49,717 nucleotides of DNA from Verrucomicrobiota bacterium. Its GTDB lineage: Bacteria; Verrucomicrobiota; Verrucomicrobiia; Limisphaerales; JAIPKD01. This document shows, piece by piece, positions 6,437 through 15,358 of the stretch. Both the position numbers and the translations under genes were made by a program. The stretch spans positions 1-49,717 of the forward strand of contig JAIPKD010000015.1 in assembly GCA_021733835.1 (NCBI GenBank). The letters run 5' to 3'. Under the pieces are notes generated by a model, which worked only from the letters and a program-made list of their open reading frames with translations, was not told the DNA's origin and did no database searches. Each line of letters starts with the position of its first letter. The stretch's first letter is position 1.

Positions 6437-8812
6437 TTACGGTTTCGAATGTTTATTACTCTCCCAAAAAGCGATTGCCGTTTCCTTGATTGGATGTGAT
6501 TTGGAGAGGAACTCGGGCCGCCACCACGGTGGGAGGAGGCGAAGGTAGCGTGATTGCCGGAAACGGTTATCGATGAGAACGATGATGCCGCGATCTTTTT
6601 CGGACCTGATAACGCGTCCGCAGGCCTGGAGCACACGATTTATGCCGGGAAACGTGTACGCGTAGTCGAAGCCGTGGCCGGTATGCTTCTCGAAGTATTC
6701 CGAGATCAAATTGCGTTCGATGCATATTTTTGGGAGGCCGACGCCGACGATTATTGCGCCTATGAGGCGTTCGCCTGTGAGGTCGACCGCTTCGCCGAAT
6801 ATGCCGCCCATGACCGCGAAGCCGACGAGCGTCCGGTTGTATTCGTGATCGAATTTAGAAAGGAACTCCAGGCGTTCGTCGTCGGTCATTCCGGGCGACT
6901 GGGCAATTACTTCGATCCGTGAATCGCGAACACGCTGGAATTTTTCGAGGATAAGTTCCAGATACTTATAGGATGGGAAGAAGGCTATATAATTACCACG
7001 GCGCGCGGTAATTGTGTCGCAGATAAGCCGCGTGACCGAGTCGCTGGTTTTTTCGCGTGATGTGAAGTTTGTTGAGATTCGCTGTTCGATAAGGACTGTT
7101 AAGTTATCGTGTGGGAAAGGCGAAGGTAGGCGTAGCTCAGGGTACGATGTATCGGCGCCGAGGATTTGTTTAAAGTAATGCGGCGGCGATAGTGTGGCTG
7201 AGAAGAAGACAGCGGAGCGCGCTTTCTTCAAGACGGCTTCAAGCGAGCTCGAAGGATCGCGACAGAAGAGACGAAACCGGCCGCCGTTTGGTTCGCTTTC
7301 AACAATAGTGACATACGAGGAATTGAAGCTACCGAGTACACGGATCATCGAGACCGTTTTGAAATATAGGTTAAGGAGCTCGTTTCTGAACTCTGTTTGG
7401 TGATTCTGAGCAAGCCATGCTTCGGCTGTGTTTGTAAAACGGCTTAACACCGGCAGCAGTTTTTCAGGTGGTGTCTCAGATGTCCACACGCGCGCTGGTT
7501 CACAGTCGGCGGCTTTTCTGAGCGTGGCGAACAGTCTGTCGACGGCCGACAGGGCTTTAACACAGTGCGGCAGTTCCTTTGAAACCGTCCTTTTCAGCGA
7601 GCGCAATTCCGCGCGCGTAAGCTCCGCGGAAAACATGTCGCGGGCGCGATCCGGCAGATTATGCGCTTCGTCTATGAGCAGTGTATAATCGGTTTTGGCT
7701 TCCTCGAAGTGCCGGCGCAATCTTGCTTGAGGATCGAATGCGTAGTTATAGTCGCAGATGATCATATCGACCCAGTTCGAAAGGTCGAGTGAGAACTCGA
7801 AGGGACACAGGCTGAATTCAAGGGCGGCGGTTTCGATGTCGGGTTTAATGAATCGGTCGCGTTCAAGCGCCTTTTCCAGCGCCGGCTTGAGCCGATCATA
7901 GTAACCGGCGGCAAACGGGCATGTGGACGCGTCGCACGGCGCAGCGTTACGTGGGCAGATATTCTCTTTGGCGGTTAGAGTGAGAGACTTCAATTTCAGC
8001 CCGGAACTTCTGAGGTTATCGAGCGTCTGTTCCGCGGCGGCTTTACCGGTGTTTTTTGATGTGAGATAAAAAATGCGATCGGTCAACCCCTTTCCGAGTG
8101 CCTTGACGGCGGGAAAAATTACGGAAACCGTCTTACCGATGCCCGTGGGCGCCTCAGCGAACAAGCGCTGTCCGGCCCGGATCGTCTTATAGACGGCGAC
8201 CGACAGCTCGCGCTGTCCTTTACGATACTTGGGAAAAGGAAAGGCCAATGTGAAGGTAGAAGCGTTTCGTTGTATTATCCAGTCATTGCGCCTTTTCAAC
8301 CATTGCGCGTACCGGTTGGTGACATCATTAAAAAAGGCCGCCAATTCAGTGCTCTCGTGAGTTTGGTGGTATTCATAGGCCATCCCGGTCTCGAGCTCGA
8401 GATATACAAGGCGCAGCCGTGCGCGGTCTGCCGGGTTGTCTATCAAGTACATGTGCGCGTATATCTTCAACTGCGCCCAGTGTAATGGATCGGGTTCATC
8501 GTTCCATACGCCGGAGACGGTCTTGATTTCTTCGATCAACGGGCATTCGGCGTCCGGTATGAGCCCGTCGATTCTACCTTGGATGAGTATTCCGGTATCG
8601 TGGCATTGGACATTTGCGGCGACCGTAAGTTCTTTTTGGTAACTACCGGGGCGCGAATTCTGGATGAAGCGATGGCCTTTGATCCCGTCGATTGCGCGGG
8701 TCGGTGAGGAGAAATCGCCGCTTGTACGGAGGTCGCCGGTCTTGAGGACGAATTCGACGAGTGAACGAACAGGGATTGAGGTTCCGTTTGTTGTGCTGTT
8801 GTCGTGTTTCAT
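6437..8812 (-). CDS. PD-(D/E)XK nuclease / XPD-DinG type FeS helicase fusion
   Basis: The protein has 791 residues from the ATG at 8812. Residues ~60-125 form a Cas4/RecB-like nuclease module: Asp82 in GRIDGL, EIK at 95-97, and QLKIYAH (114-120), matching the QxxxY-type motif. The helicase half has Walker A APTGIGKT (221-228), FeS-cluster cysteines at 286, 293, 298 and 336, the DEAH box at 381-384, and motif VI QACGRVIRSEKDRG near the C-terminus. This is the layout of Rad3-related/DinG-family 5'-3' DNA helicases with an N-terminal nuclease-like domain found in many bacteria, with presumed roles in DNA repair or processing. An upstream TTG at 8818 would add only two residues. The gene diverges from the uronate isomerase-like gene across a ~200-bp gap. 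Confidence 0.9.
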   Translation of the reverse strand: MKHDNSTTNGTSIPVRSLVEFVLKTGDLRTSGDFSSPTRAIDGIKGHRFIQNSRPGSYQKELTVAANVQCHDTGILIQGRIDGLIPDAECPLIEEIKTVSGVWNDEPDPLHWAQLKIYAHMYLIDNPADRARLRLVYLELETGMAYEYHQTHESTELAAFFNDVTNRYAQWLKRRNDWIIQRNASTFTLAFPFPKYRKGQRELSVAVYKTIRAGQRLFAEAPTGIGKTVSVIFPAVKALGKGLTDRIFYLTSKNTGKAAAEQTLDNLRSSGLKLKSLTLTAKENICPRNAAPCDASTCPFAAGYYDRLKPALEKALERDRFIKPDIETAALEFSLCPFEFSLDLSNWVDMIICDYNYAFDPQARLRRHFEEAKTDYTLLIDEAHNLPDRARDMFSAELTRAELRSLKRTVSKELPHCVKALSAVDRLFATLRKAADCEPARVWTSETPPEKLLPVLSRFTNTAEAWLAQNHQTEFRNELLNLYFKTVSMIRVLGSFNSSYVTIVESEPNGGRFRLFCRDPSSSLEAVLKKARSAVFFSATLSPPHYFKQILGADTSYPELRLPSPFPHDNLTVLIEQRISTNFTSREKTSDSVTRLICDTITARRGNYIAFFPSYKYLELILEKFQRVRDSRIEVIAQSPGMTDDERLEFLSKFDHEYNRTLVGFAVMGGIFGEAVDLTGERLIGAIIVGVGLPKICIERNLISEYFEKHTGHGFDYAYTFPGINRVLQACGRVIRSEKDRGIIVLIDNRFRQSRYLRLLPPWWRPEFLSKSHPIKETAIAFWESNKHSKP

Positions 8813-9009
8813 TTCCAAATCGGCGGCGGCCGTTATGCAGCGGGTATTCTGTCGATTTTCAGTTCTGCGTTAAAGTCAAATCGTGGTGTTTTGCGCTTGT
8901 GTAAATGTGAGTTAGTAGATTCGCGAATTACATTTGCTGAGAAGGACGGGCGATCGCCGGGGCGCAATGAGACCTTGCGTATATCGGAATTTACTTTTTA
9001 ATTGGGTGC

Positions 9010-10260
9010 ATGAATAAAGAGGCAAATGAAGCAATGATCGCAAAGAGGGTTGATAAGATAGTGTCAGAGGCGCGGGTATTGGATATTCATACGCATCTTT
9101 ATGCGCCGGCCTTTGGGAAGCTCCTTCTATGGGGTATCGACGAGTTATTGGTATACCACTATCTCTTGGCGGAGGCATTCCGGTATTTCAAGTTGCCGTA
9201 TGATAAGTTCCATGCCATGAGCAAGGCCGAACAGGCGGAGCTTGTGTGGGACGAATTATTCGTGAAGCGTTCTCCGGTTTCGGAGGCGTGCAGGGGGGTG
9301 ATAACATCGTTGAACAGACTGGGATTGGAGCCGCGGCAGAAGGATTTGAATTTGTTGAGGAAATGGTTCGCAGAGCAGGATACGGACGAATATGTATCAC
9401 GGTGCATGGAACTGGCGGGCGTGGACTCGCTTTGTATGACTAACTCGCCTTTTGACGATGCCGAGCGTCAGGTGTGGGATTCGGGATTTGATGGTGATGG
9501 AAGGTTCGTGGCGGCGTTACGGATAGACCCTCTGTTGGTGTCATGGCCGAAGACATGCGAATGGTTGAAGGAGAACGGTTATGATGTCGAACCGGAGATA
9601 AACGACAAGACCGCCGGTGAGGTGCGCCGATTCCTGGGGCATTGGAAGGACAAGATGCGCGCCGAATACGTGATGGTCTCGTTGCCACCGGACTTCGAGT
9701 ATCCTTCATCCACTGCGTGTTCGAAGCTGATCGATGCCGTTGTCGCACCGTTTTGCGCCGAGCACGGGATTCCGTTTGCGCTGATGATCGGTGTCAAGCG
9801 GGGAGTGAACAAGGAATTGAAGCTGGCCGGTGACGGCGTGGGCTGGAGTAAGCTCGAGGCGGTTGAGAACCTGTGCGGGGCGTATCCCGAGGTGAAGTTC
9901 ATGGTTACCGCGCTTTCGCGTGAGGTTCAACATACGCTCTGTGTCGTCGGAAGGAAGTTCAGGAATCTCCATATTTTCGGATGCTGGTGGTTTACGAATG
10001 TGCCGCATTTGATCGAGGAGATAACGCGGATGCGCCTCGAACTGTTGGGGACGAGTTTTACGGCGCAGCATTCGGATGCGCGGGTTATTGACCAGATAAT
10101 TTACAAGTGGGATCACTCGAGGTCTCTGATCGCCAAGGTGTTGGCGGACAAGTATATAGACCTGGCGCGCGCCGGATGGGAAGTGTCCGACGAGGAGATC
10201 AAGCGTGATGTGACGGCGCTGTTCGGCGGCGAGTTCAAGAGGTTCGCCGGTGGTCATTGA
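9010..10260 (+). CDS. Glucuronate/uronate isomerase-like amidohydrolase
   Basis: The protein has 416 residues. An N-terminal DIHTHLY (Asp25, His27, His29) is the metal-binding signature of the amidohydrolase fold as used in uronate isomerase (UxaC), and the C-terminal part has QHSDARVIDQIIYKW, also typical of that family. It is shorter than E. coli UxaC (about 470 residues), and no other hexuronate genes are adjacent, so it may act on another sugar acid. The start is an ATG with only a weak upstream site. Its 3' end overlaps the convergent nadE gene by seven bases. Confidence 0.8.
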   Translation: MNKEANEAMIAKRVDKIVSEARVLDIHTHLYAPAFGKLLLWGIDELLVYHYLLAEAFRYFKLPYDKFHAMSKAEQAELVWDELFVKRSPVSEACRGVITSLNRLGLEPRQKDLNLLRKWFAEQDTDEYVSRCMELAGVDSLCMTNSPFDDAERQVWDSGFDGDGRFVAALRIDPLLVSWPKTCEWLKENGYDVEPEINDKTAGEVRRFLGHWKDKMRAEYVMVSLPPDFEYPSSTACSKLIDAVVAPFCAEHGIPFALMIGVKRGVNKELKLAGDGVGWSKLEAVENLCGAYPEVKFMVTALSREVQHTLCVVGRKFRNLHIFGCWWFTNVPHLIEEITRMRLELLGTSFTAQHSDARVIDQIIYKWDHSRSLIAKVLADKYIDLARAGWEVSDEEIKRDVTALFGGEFKRFAGGH

Positions 10261-11885
10261 CCGCGCTGTGCGATGGGGATTCTGCGGCCGATGCCGAAGG
10301 CCTTACTCGTGACCTTTAGTCCGGGTGCGGCTTGACGGCGCTTGTATTCGGAACGGTTAACCAGGTGGATAATGTGGCGGACGATTGCCTCGTCGATACC
10401 GCGGGCGGCTATTTGCCCCGGCGCCTTGCCATTGACTATGTAGTCGTCGAGGATGGTGTCCAAAGTGGAGTACGGCGGGAGCGAGTCTTGGTCTGTCTGT
10501 CCCGGTTTAAGCTCGGCTGAGGGCGGTTTCTCGATTGTCCGGTTGGGGATAATTTCGCCGTTGCGGTTAATCCATCGAGCGAGCTTGTATACGGTGGTCT
10601 TGGGCAAATCGCTTATCACGGAGAGCCCGCCGCACATGTCGCCGTATAGAGTACAATAACCGACGGCGAGCTCGCTTTTGTTTCCGGTGGCGAGGAGCAG
10701 GCATCCGAATTTATTGGATAAGGCCATCAGGAGGAGTCCGCGGAGGCGGGCCTGTATATTTTCTTCGGCAATATTTTCGGGGAGACCTTTGAAGAGCGGA
10801 TGAAGCTCGTTGGTAATCGTCTTAAAGGCCGCTTTAATGGGTAGTACGTCGTAACGGATGCCGAGGTTTTCGGCTAGCGCGCGTGCGTCTGTAAGGCTGC
10901 CGCTCGATGAGAACTCCGAGGGCAGCGATACGCCGTGGACGTTTTCGGGGCCCAATGCGCCGACGGCCAGGGTGGCGACCAATGCCGAATCAATGCCGCC
11001 GCTGAGGCCGAGCAGCGCCGATTTGAATCCGCACTTGGACAAGTAATCGGAGGTACCGAGGGTCAGGGCCTTATATAATTTTTCTTCATCGGCTGAATGC
11101 GTTTTTTGTATCGGCTGAGCGGTGGCGGTATCCACGACGACGAAGTCTTCTTCGAAGGATGCGGCTTGGGCGATGACTTCGCCATTGGCGTCGAGGACGA
11201 GGCTTGAACCGTCGAATATCAGCTCGTCGTTGCCGCCGACGAGGTTGCAATAGGCGATGGGCATACCGGTTTTGGCGGCTAGATCGGACAACATCGAGTG
11301 GCGCACGCGGTTTTTCCCGAGGTGCCACGGTGAGGCCGAGATATTGAACAGGATTCGAGCGCCCGCGTTTGACAGGGCGGTAACCGGGTTAAAGTGGTAT
11401 CGGCGCTCCGGCCAGAAGTCTTCGTCGTTCCAGACATCCTCACAGATAGTCAGGCCGATCGTTTCGTTATCGAGAACGCACGGCGAGTTTTGGTCGGCGG
11501 GTTCGAAGTAACGGTCTTCATCGAATACATCGTAGCTGGGCAGGAGTGATTTGTTCCTGATTTCGCGAATGCTCCCGTTTTGGAGTAAGGCGACCGAATT
11601 AGCGGCGTCGCGGCCGGGACGCGTTCGGCTTCTGTCGGCGAAGCCGATTATGATTGCGCACTTTGTTGTTACTTGAGCTATTTCGTTGAGCGCCGCCAGG
11701 TTTTGCTCGATGAATCCGGTCTTGAGGAGGAGGTCACGCGGCGGGTAACCAGTGAGGGCGAGCTCCGGGAAAACGACTACGTCGGCGTTATTCTCGAGGC
11801 CGCGGTAATAGTTCTCGATGATCTTGTTCTTGTTCCCCTGTATATCGCCGATGGTTGTGTTGATTTGTGCTAGAGCGATTTTCAT
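10254..11885 (-). CDS. nadE: Glutamine-dependent NAD+ synthetase
   Basis: This 543-residue two-domain enzyme makes NAD+ from deamido-NAD+, ATP and glutamine. The N-terminal nitrilase-type glutaminase domain shows the catalytic triad Glu41 (FPELALTGYPP), Lys112 (NKSLLPSYDVF) and Cys148 (LTICEDVW). The C-terminal synthetase domain has the PP-loop SGGIDS (295-300) and the downstream ATGNKSELAVGY segment. Length and order match the bacterial glutamine-dependent form. It starts with ATGAAAATCGC, 58 bp downstream of the DUF192 gene on the same strand. Confidence 0.95.
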   Translation of the reverse strand: MKIALAQINTTIGDIQGNKNKIIENYYRGLENNADVVVFPELALTGYPPRDLLLKTGFIEQNLAALNEIAQVTTKCAIIIGFADRSRTRPGRDAANSVALLQNGSIREIRNKSLLPSYDVFDEDRYFEPADQNSPCVLDNETIGLTICEDVWNDEDFWPERRYHFNPVTALSNAGARILFNISASPWHLGKNRVRHSMLSDLAAKTGMPIAYCNLVGGNDELIFDGSSLVLDANGEVIAQAASFEEDFVVVDTATAQPIQKTHSADEEKLYKALTLGTSDYLSKCGFKSALLGLSGGIDSALVATLAVGALGPENVHGVSLPSEFSSSGSLTDARALAENLGIRYDVLPIKAAFKTITNELHPLFKGLPENIAEENIQARLRGLLLMALSNKFGCLLLATGNKSELAVGYCTLYGDMCGGLSVISDLPKTTVYKLARWINRNGEIIPNRTIEKPPSAELKPGQTDQDSLPPYSTLDTILDDYIVNGKAPGQIAARGIDEAIVRHIIHLVNRSEYKRRQAAPGLKVTSKAFGIGRRIPIAQRGQ

Positions 11886-11943
11886 GTTCGGATGGTTTGA
11901 GATTGACGTCGATATAATCGGTTAAAAGGTTCTGACATTGTCG

Positions 11944-12564
11944 TTAACGCGTGGGGATAAATACGTCGGAGAGTGATCCGGAGTCCGCGGTGATGACGGC
12001 GCCGGTAGTGACGCCGTGGTTTGCGAACCAGTTTTGAGACATTTCCAGGACGAATTGGATGTTGTCGTGTTCGGCTGTAATCGGTTCTTCATTGAACGGT
12101 TGCATATCATGGATTTCGAGTATAACGCCCTCGGAATCGATGTATGCGCAGGTTAGCGGGATGGAGGTATTTTTCATGTAGAACGAGGCCCGGTGTGGTT
12201 GCGCGAAGACGAATAGCATGCCGTGATTTTCTTCGAGCTGTTTTCTGAACATAAGGCCGGTGCTTATTTGGATCGGCCTTTGAGCGATCTCGGCCGTTAC
12301 GGTGTTTGTTCCGACGTAGAGATTTTTTGTAGGTAAATGCGGTTGAGCTTTGTTGATGTGGAATTCGTTGCTGCTTCGTGTGGGCGGCGGCGTTTGCCGT
12401 GCCTGACCTCCGCATCCGACGCCGATGCACGCCGATATCAGGCATGTAATGATTGCCGTGAGGATATGATATGCATGGCGCCGGTCTGGCTTGTCGCCGG
12501 GGAATTTGTTAATGTTGCCCGAACGATCCGTTTCTTGGCGGTTGAGCTGGGGTAAGGTTTTCAT
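11944..12564 (-). CDS. DUF192 family lipoprotein
   Basis: From the ATG at 12564 the protein has 206 residues; the TTG at 12576 is rejected. A charged leader of ~30 residues precedes a hydrophobic segment and the lipobox IGVGC (Cys51), so the C-terminal domain is probably outside the inner membrane on a lipid anchor. Residues ~90-206 are the DUF192 fold: TGLMFRKQLEENHGMLFVF, SFYMKNTSIPL and a C-terminal WFANHGVTTGAVI. Function of the family is not established. The start is one base after the stop of the upstream phosphohexomutase gene (TGACATG arrangement), so translation is probably coupled. Confidence 0.85.
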   Translation of the reverse strand: MKTLPQLNRQETDRSGNINKFPGDKPDRRHAYHILTAIITCLISACIGVGCGGQARQTPPPTRSSNEFHINKAQPHLPTKNLYVGTNTVTAEIAQRPIQISTGLMFRKQLEENHGMLFVFAQPHRASFYMKNTSIPLTCAYIDSEGVILEIHDMQPFNEEPITAEHDNIQFVLEMSQNWFANHGVTTGAVITADSGSLSDVFIPTR

Positions 12565-12565
12565 G

Positions 12566-14002
12566 TCAGGACGCAACCAGTTTGCGACAGGCTGATTTGA
12601 GTTTGCCGAGCTGCATCTTTGATTTTGCCTCGATGTAACAGCGGATAAGTGGTTCGGTGCCGCTGGCGCGGAAGGCTACCCATTGTCCGCCGGAGAGGAT
12701 AAATTTGAAACCGTCTTTAGTTATGATGTCCTCAACCTTGGAACCCGCGATTTTGCCGGGGCCTTCGGCGAGTTCTTCGAGGAAAGACGCTTTTTTATCG
12801 GGACTAAGGCGTAAGTTAATCCTATCCGTAAAGAACGAACCTACCTGTTTTTCTATTTTCTCGAGGATCTTGCCGAGAGACTTCTTCTCTGTGGCGACGA
12901 GTTCCGCCATGAGGAGGCAGGCGAGGATACCGTCTTTTTCGGGGATATGCCCTTTGACGCTGAGTCCGCCGGACTCCTCGCCGCCGACGATGACGGGTTC
13001 GGATTCCATGATAGCGCCGATATGTTTGAAGCCGACGGGAGTTTCGCGGATTTCTACGTTCAGCCAATCGGCGACGGCGTTGACCATATGGCTTGTGGGG
13101 ATTGTTCTAACAACGGAACCGGACCAGCCCCTGTTTTTTTTCAAGTGATAGAGGGCGAGCGGCAGTATTTGGTTCGGCGACAGCCAGGTGCCGGTCTTAT
13201 CGACTATCCCGAATCTGTCGGCGTCTCCGTCCAAGCCGAGACCTAGACTGGCTTTGCGTTTAAGGATGCTTTCGATAACTTGGCACATGCCCCCGGCGTC
13301 CGGCTCCGGATGGCGTCCGCCGAACAGCGGATTTATGTAATCATGGAATTTGATAACCTTTGCGCCGGCTTCCTCGAGGAGTGTATCGAGATAACCATGG
13401 CCTGTGCCGTACATAAATTCCAGGGCTGTTCTAAGGCCGGCCTTGCTTATGACATCGAAGTTAATCAGCTTCCGTATCTGTTTGAAGTAGGCCGGTTGGG
13501 GGTCAAATTCTTTGAATTTGATTGAATTATGGACGTTGTTATCGAAAGTCCATCCCTTTTGCAGGAGTGTATTAATTCGCGCCTCGATATCGTGTGTGAC
13601 CGATTCGGGCGCCGGCGCGCCATTGCTGGTGGAGAACTTTATGCCTTGGTACTCGGCGGGGTTATGGCTTGCGGTGAAATTAATGCCGCCGATGGCTTTT
13701 CTGGTTCTAATCGCATGCGAGATAACCGGCGTGGGTGTGTCCCTGTTGCAGAGGAGGGGTTGGATTTGGTTTGATTGGAGCACGGCGCAGGCGGCAAGGG
13801 CCAGGTCGCGCCCCAGAAAACGTGTGTCGTGACCGACGATGACAATTGGTTTGCGTCCGTGGATATCGGAGTTTTTATCTTTCAAATTATTCGAAAGATG
13901 ATCCGCAATCGCTTGAGTTACGAGTTGTGCTCTGTCAAACGTGAAATCACGGGCAATAAGCCCGCGCCAGCCTGAGGTGCCGAATTTAATTGATACGCTC
14001 AT
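12566..14002 (-). CDS. Phosphoglucomutase/phosphomannomutase (alpha-D-phosphohexomutase)
   Basis: This 478-residue enzyme interconverts hexose 1- and 6-phosphates through a phosphoserine. Motifs in order: the phosphoserine loop TASHNP (Ser112), the metal-binding DGDADR (258-263), the sugar-binding GEESGG (341-346) and the phosphate-binding RASGTEP (445-451). All four domains are present and the length is normal. Which sugar (glucose, mannose or glucosamine) cannot be settled from motifs. It starts at ATGAGCGTATC without an obvious ribosome site and is followed directly by the DUF192 gene. Confidence 0.93.
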   Translation of the reverse strand: MSVSIKFGTSGWRGLIARDFTFDRAQLVTQAIADHLSNNLKDKNSDIHGRKPIVIVGHDTRFLGRDLALAACAVLQSNQIQPLLCNRDTPTPVISHAIRTRKAIGGINFTASHNPAEYQGIKFSTSNGAPAPESVTHDIEARINTLLQKGWTFDNNVHNSIKFKEFDPQPAYFKQIRKLINFDVISKAGLRTALEFMYGTGHGYLDTLLEEAGAKVIKFHDYINPLFGGRHPEPDAGGMCQVIESILKRKASLGLGLDGDADRFGIVDKTGTWLSPNQILPLALYHLKKNRGWSGSVVRTIPTSHMVNAVADWLNVEIRETPVGFKHIGAIMESEPVIVGGEESGGLSVKGHIPEKDGILACLLMAELVATEKKSLGKILEKIEKQVGSFFTDRINLRLSPDKKASFLEELAEGPGKIAGSKVEDIITKDGFKFILSGGQWVAFRASGTEPLIRCYIEAKSKMQLGKLKSACRKLVAS

Positions 14003-14052
14003 TATGTTTACAGATTAAGAAATTTTGCAGATTCGGAACTTTTTCGTCGATA

Positions 14053-14082
14053 ACGAGGGGGGCATTAATACGCCCCTCCGAT
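14053..14082 (-). terminator. GC-rich hairpin between nuoA and the phosphohexomutase gene
   Basis: Read on the minus strand, GGAGGGGCG and the C-run GCCCCCCCTC can pair across an AT-rich loop (TATTAAT). No U-tract follows, so it may be a weak or factor-dependent terminator, or an mRNA-stabilising structure after nuoA. Confidence 0.35.
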
Positions 14083-14092
14083 CATGGGCCGA

Positions 14093-14491
14093 TCATTTAT
14101 ACCAGCGCAATGCTCCTTTCTTCAGGGCGTAGATATAGCCAATAAAGAGCAAAACCAGGAAAGTGGTCATGCTTCCCAGGATCATCCCTGCGCCCGCATC
14201 CAGTTTATCCCTGTACACGACGGCCCAGGGAAAGAGGAATATCACTTCAATATCAAACAGAATAAAAAGGAGCGCCACGAGGTAAAATTTCACGGAAAAC
14301 CTTGGAATCTCACTGGTTTCAGGGATCATTCCGCACTCGTACGGAGTGTCCTTTATCTGATCCCGCTTTCCGGACTTACCTAGGATCACTGAAAAAACAA
14401 GCATACCCGCCACTATCCCGGTTGCGGCTATCAAAAGGAGCAGAACCGGTATGTATTGGATTAATTGCGAATCGATTGTTCCCAATATCAT
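14093..14491 (-). CDS. nuoA: NADH-quinone oxidoreductase subunit A
   Basis: From the ATG at 14491 the protein has 132 residues, the usual NuoA length; the earlier TTG at 14527 is not supported. Three membrane helices are visible (about 12-36, 68-88 and 100-122). Family signatures are YECGMIP and the conserved RFSVKFYLVALLFILFD stretch with its membrane-embedded acidic residues (FDIEVIFLFPW). It is a membrane-arm subunit of complex I at the quinone-site hinge. No other nuo gene is present in this window on either side, so the subunit is separated from the rest of the complex. Confidence 0.93.
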   Translation of the reverse strand: MILGTIDSQLIQYIPVLLLLIAATGIVAGMLVFSVILGKSGKRDQIKDTPYECGMIPETSEIPRFSVKFYLVALLFILFDIEVIFLFPWAVVYRDKLDAGAGMILGSMTTFLVLLFIGYIYALKKGALRWYK

Positions 14492-14848
14492 TTTAGTTAA
14501 TTCTATTTGAGACGTCCGGATTTTCAAGATGAATCCGAATTATTCAGTGTATTCCTGTGCGCGACGAATAAAATCGGCTTGCTGAAAGCTGGTATGCTTG
14601 TATAAATAACGCAGCACAGGTTTGGCCCAAGACGAACGATGCCGGCGACGAGAGGGAGCAGAAAGCAAAGAAGGCGAATACACCGGCCGGAGAATAGCAA
14701 CGGGAGGCAGCTATTGCGCGGCGGTTCTTCATTCGAGAATATTGTGCGAGAGAGGAAAACGTACGCGCCGCATCAAGAGTTTGTTGAGTATTTGCTGAAT
14801 ATCTGCTCTTATAGTGCCAGGACTGATGTAGAATACTGAAGGTTTATC
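14492..14848. other. Non-coding gap upstream of nuoA
   Basis: These 357 bases separate divergent genes. I see no convincing gene; a short open frame at 14639-14839 has neither family resemblance nor a ribosome site. The gap presumably holds the promoters of nuoA and the 117-residue protein, but no clear -35/-10 pair stands out. Confidence 0.5.
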
Positions 14849-15202
14849 ATGTCGGAATCAGAAAAGGAAAGAATACAGGGTTCAGGTGAAGCGATGTCAG
14901 CTTCGGGATCGAGGCGCAAATCGACGCGTAAACGCACATCTCAAGGAGGCCGGCGTCCCGGGAAGAAACAGGCCAAGTCTCCTCAAAGGACCTCGGCATC
15001 AGATGCGGATCAAGTGCGCCGGATAGAACAGGCCGTTGAGGAGCTTAATCGAATTACCGCCGAACTGAAGGAGGTTCAAGAGGACTTGGAAAGTGTCGTG
15101 CGCCTCCTCGAGGCGGCCGATAGCCTAAGTGATACAAGACCGGAGGATGTGGATAGGCTAATGCATAAGATCAACGGACTCCGGAAGAAAGGCCATGCAT
15201 AG
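14849..15202 (+). CDS. Small basic, coiled-coil hypothetical protein
   Basis: This 117-residue protein has a strongly basic, low-complexity first half (residues 20-50: SRRKSTRKRTSQGGRR and KKQAKSPQR) and an acidic helical second half (about 54-93: RIEQAVEELNRITAELKEV with heptad-like leucines and valines). Basic tails of this kind can bind nucleic acid or ribosomes, but I recognise no family and assign no function. The ATG has no strong ribosome site. It ends 59 bp before a repeat that leads into a decayed nuclease gene. Confidence 0.6.
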   Translation: MSESEKERIQGSGEAMSASGSRRKSTRKRTSQGGRRPGKKQAKSPQRTSASDADQVRRIEQAVEELNRITAELKEVQEDLESVVRLLEAADSLSDTRPEDVDRLMHKINGLRKKGHA

Positions 15203-15260
15203 TGGTAAATTGCTTAAAAAACATAAAAGGCGACAATTATCATAATAAACTGTTCCTGTT

Positions 15261-15282
15261 TTTAAGCTGTTGAGCTGTTGAG
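15261..15282 (+). repeat. 22-bp direct repeat, copy 1
   Basis: The 22 bases starting TTTAAGCTGTTGAGCTGTTG are identical to 31531-31552. Both copies lie a short way upstream of the larger repeat block that occurs at 16124-16222 and 31777-31873. Confidence 0.85.
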
Positions 15283-15358
15283 TGGTTTGAGATCGGATGT
15301 CGTTTGCGTACACGTTCTCGTTCGCGATTCCGTTATTGGTTTAACCACGGCAGTCGGT

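Noticed and set aside
14639-14839. 66-residue open frame before the coiled-coil protein gene
   Set aside because: Arg-rich with no ribosome site or family resemblance; treated as non-coding.
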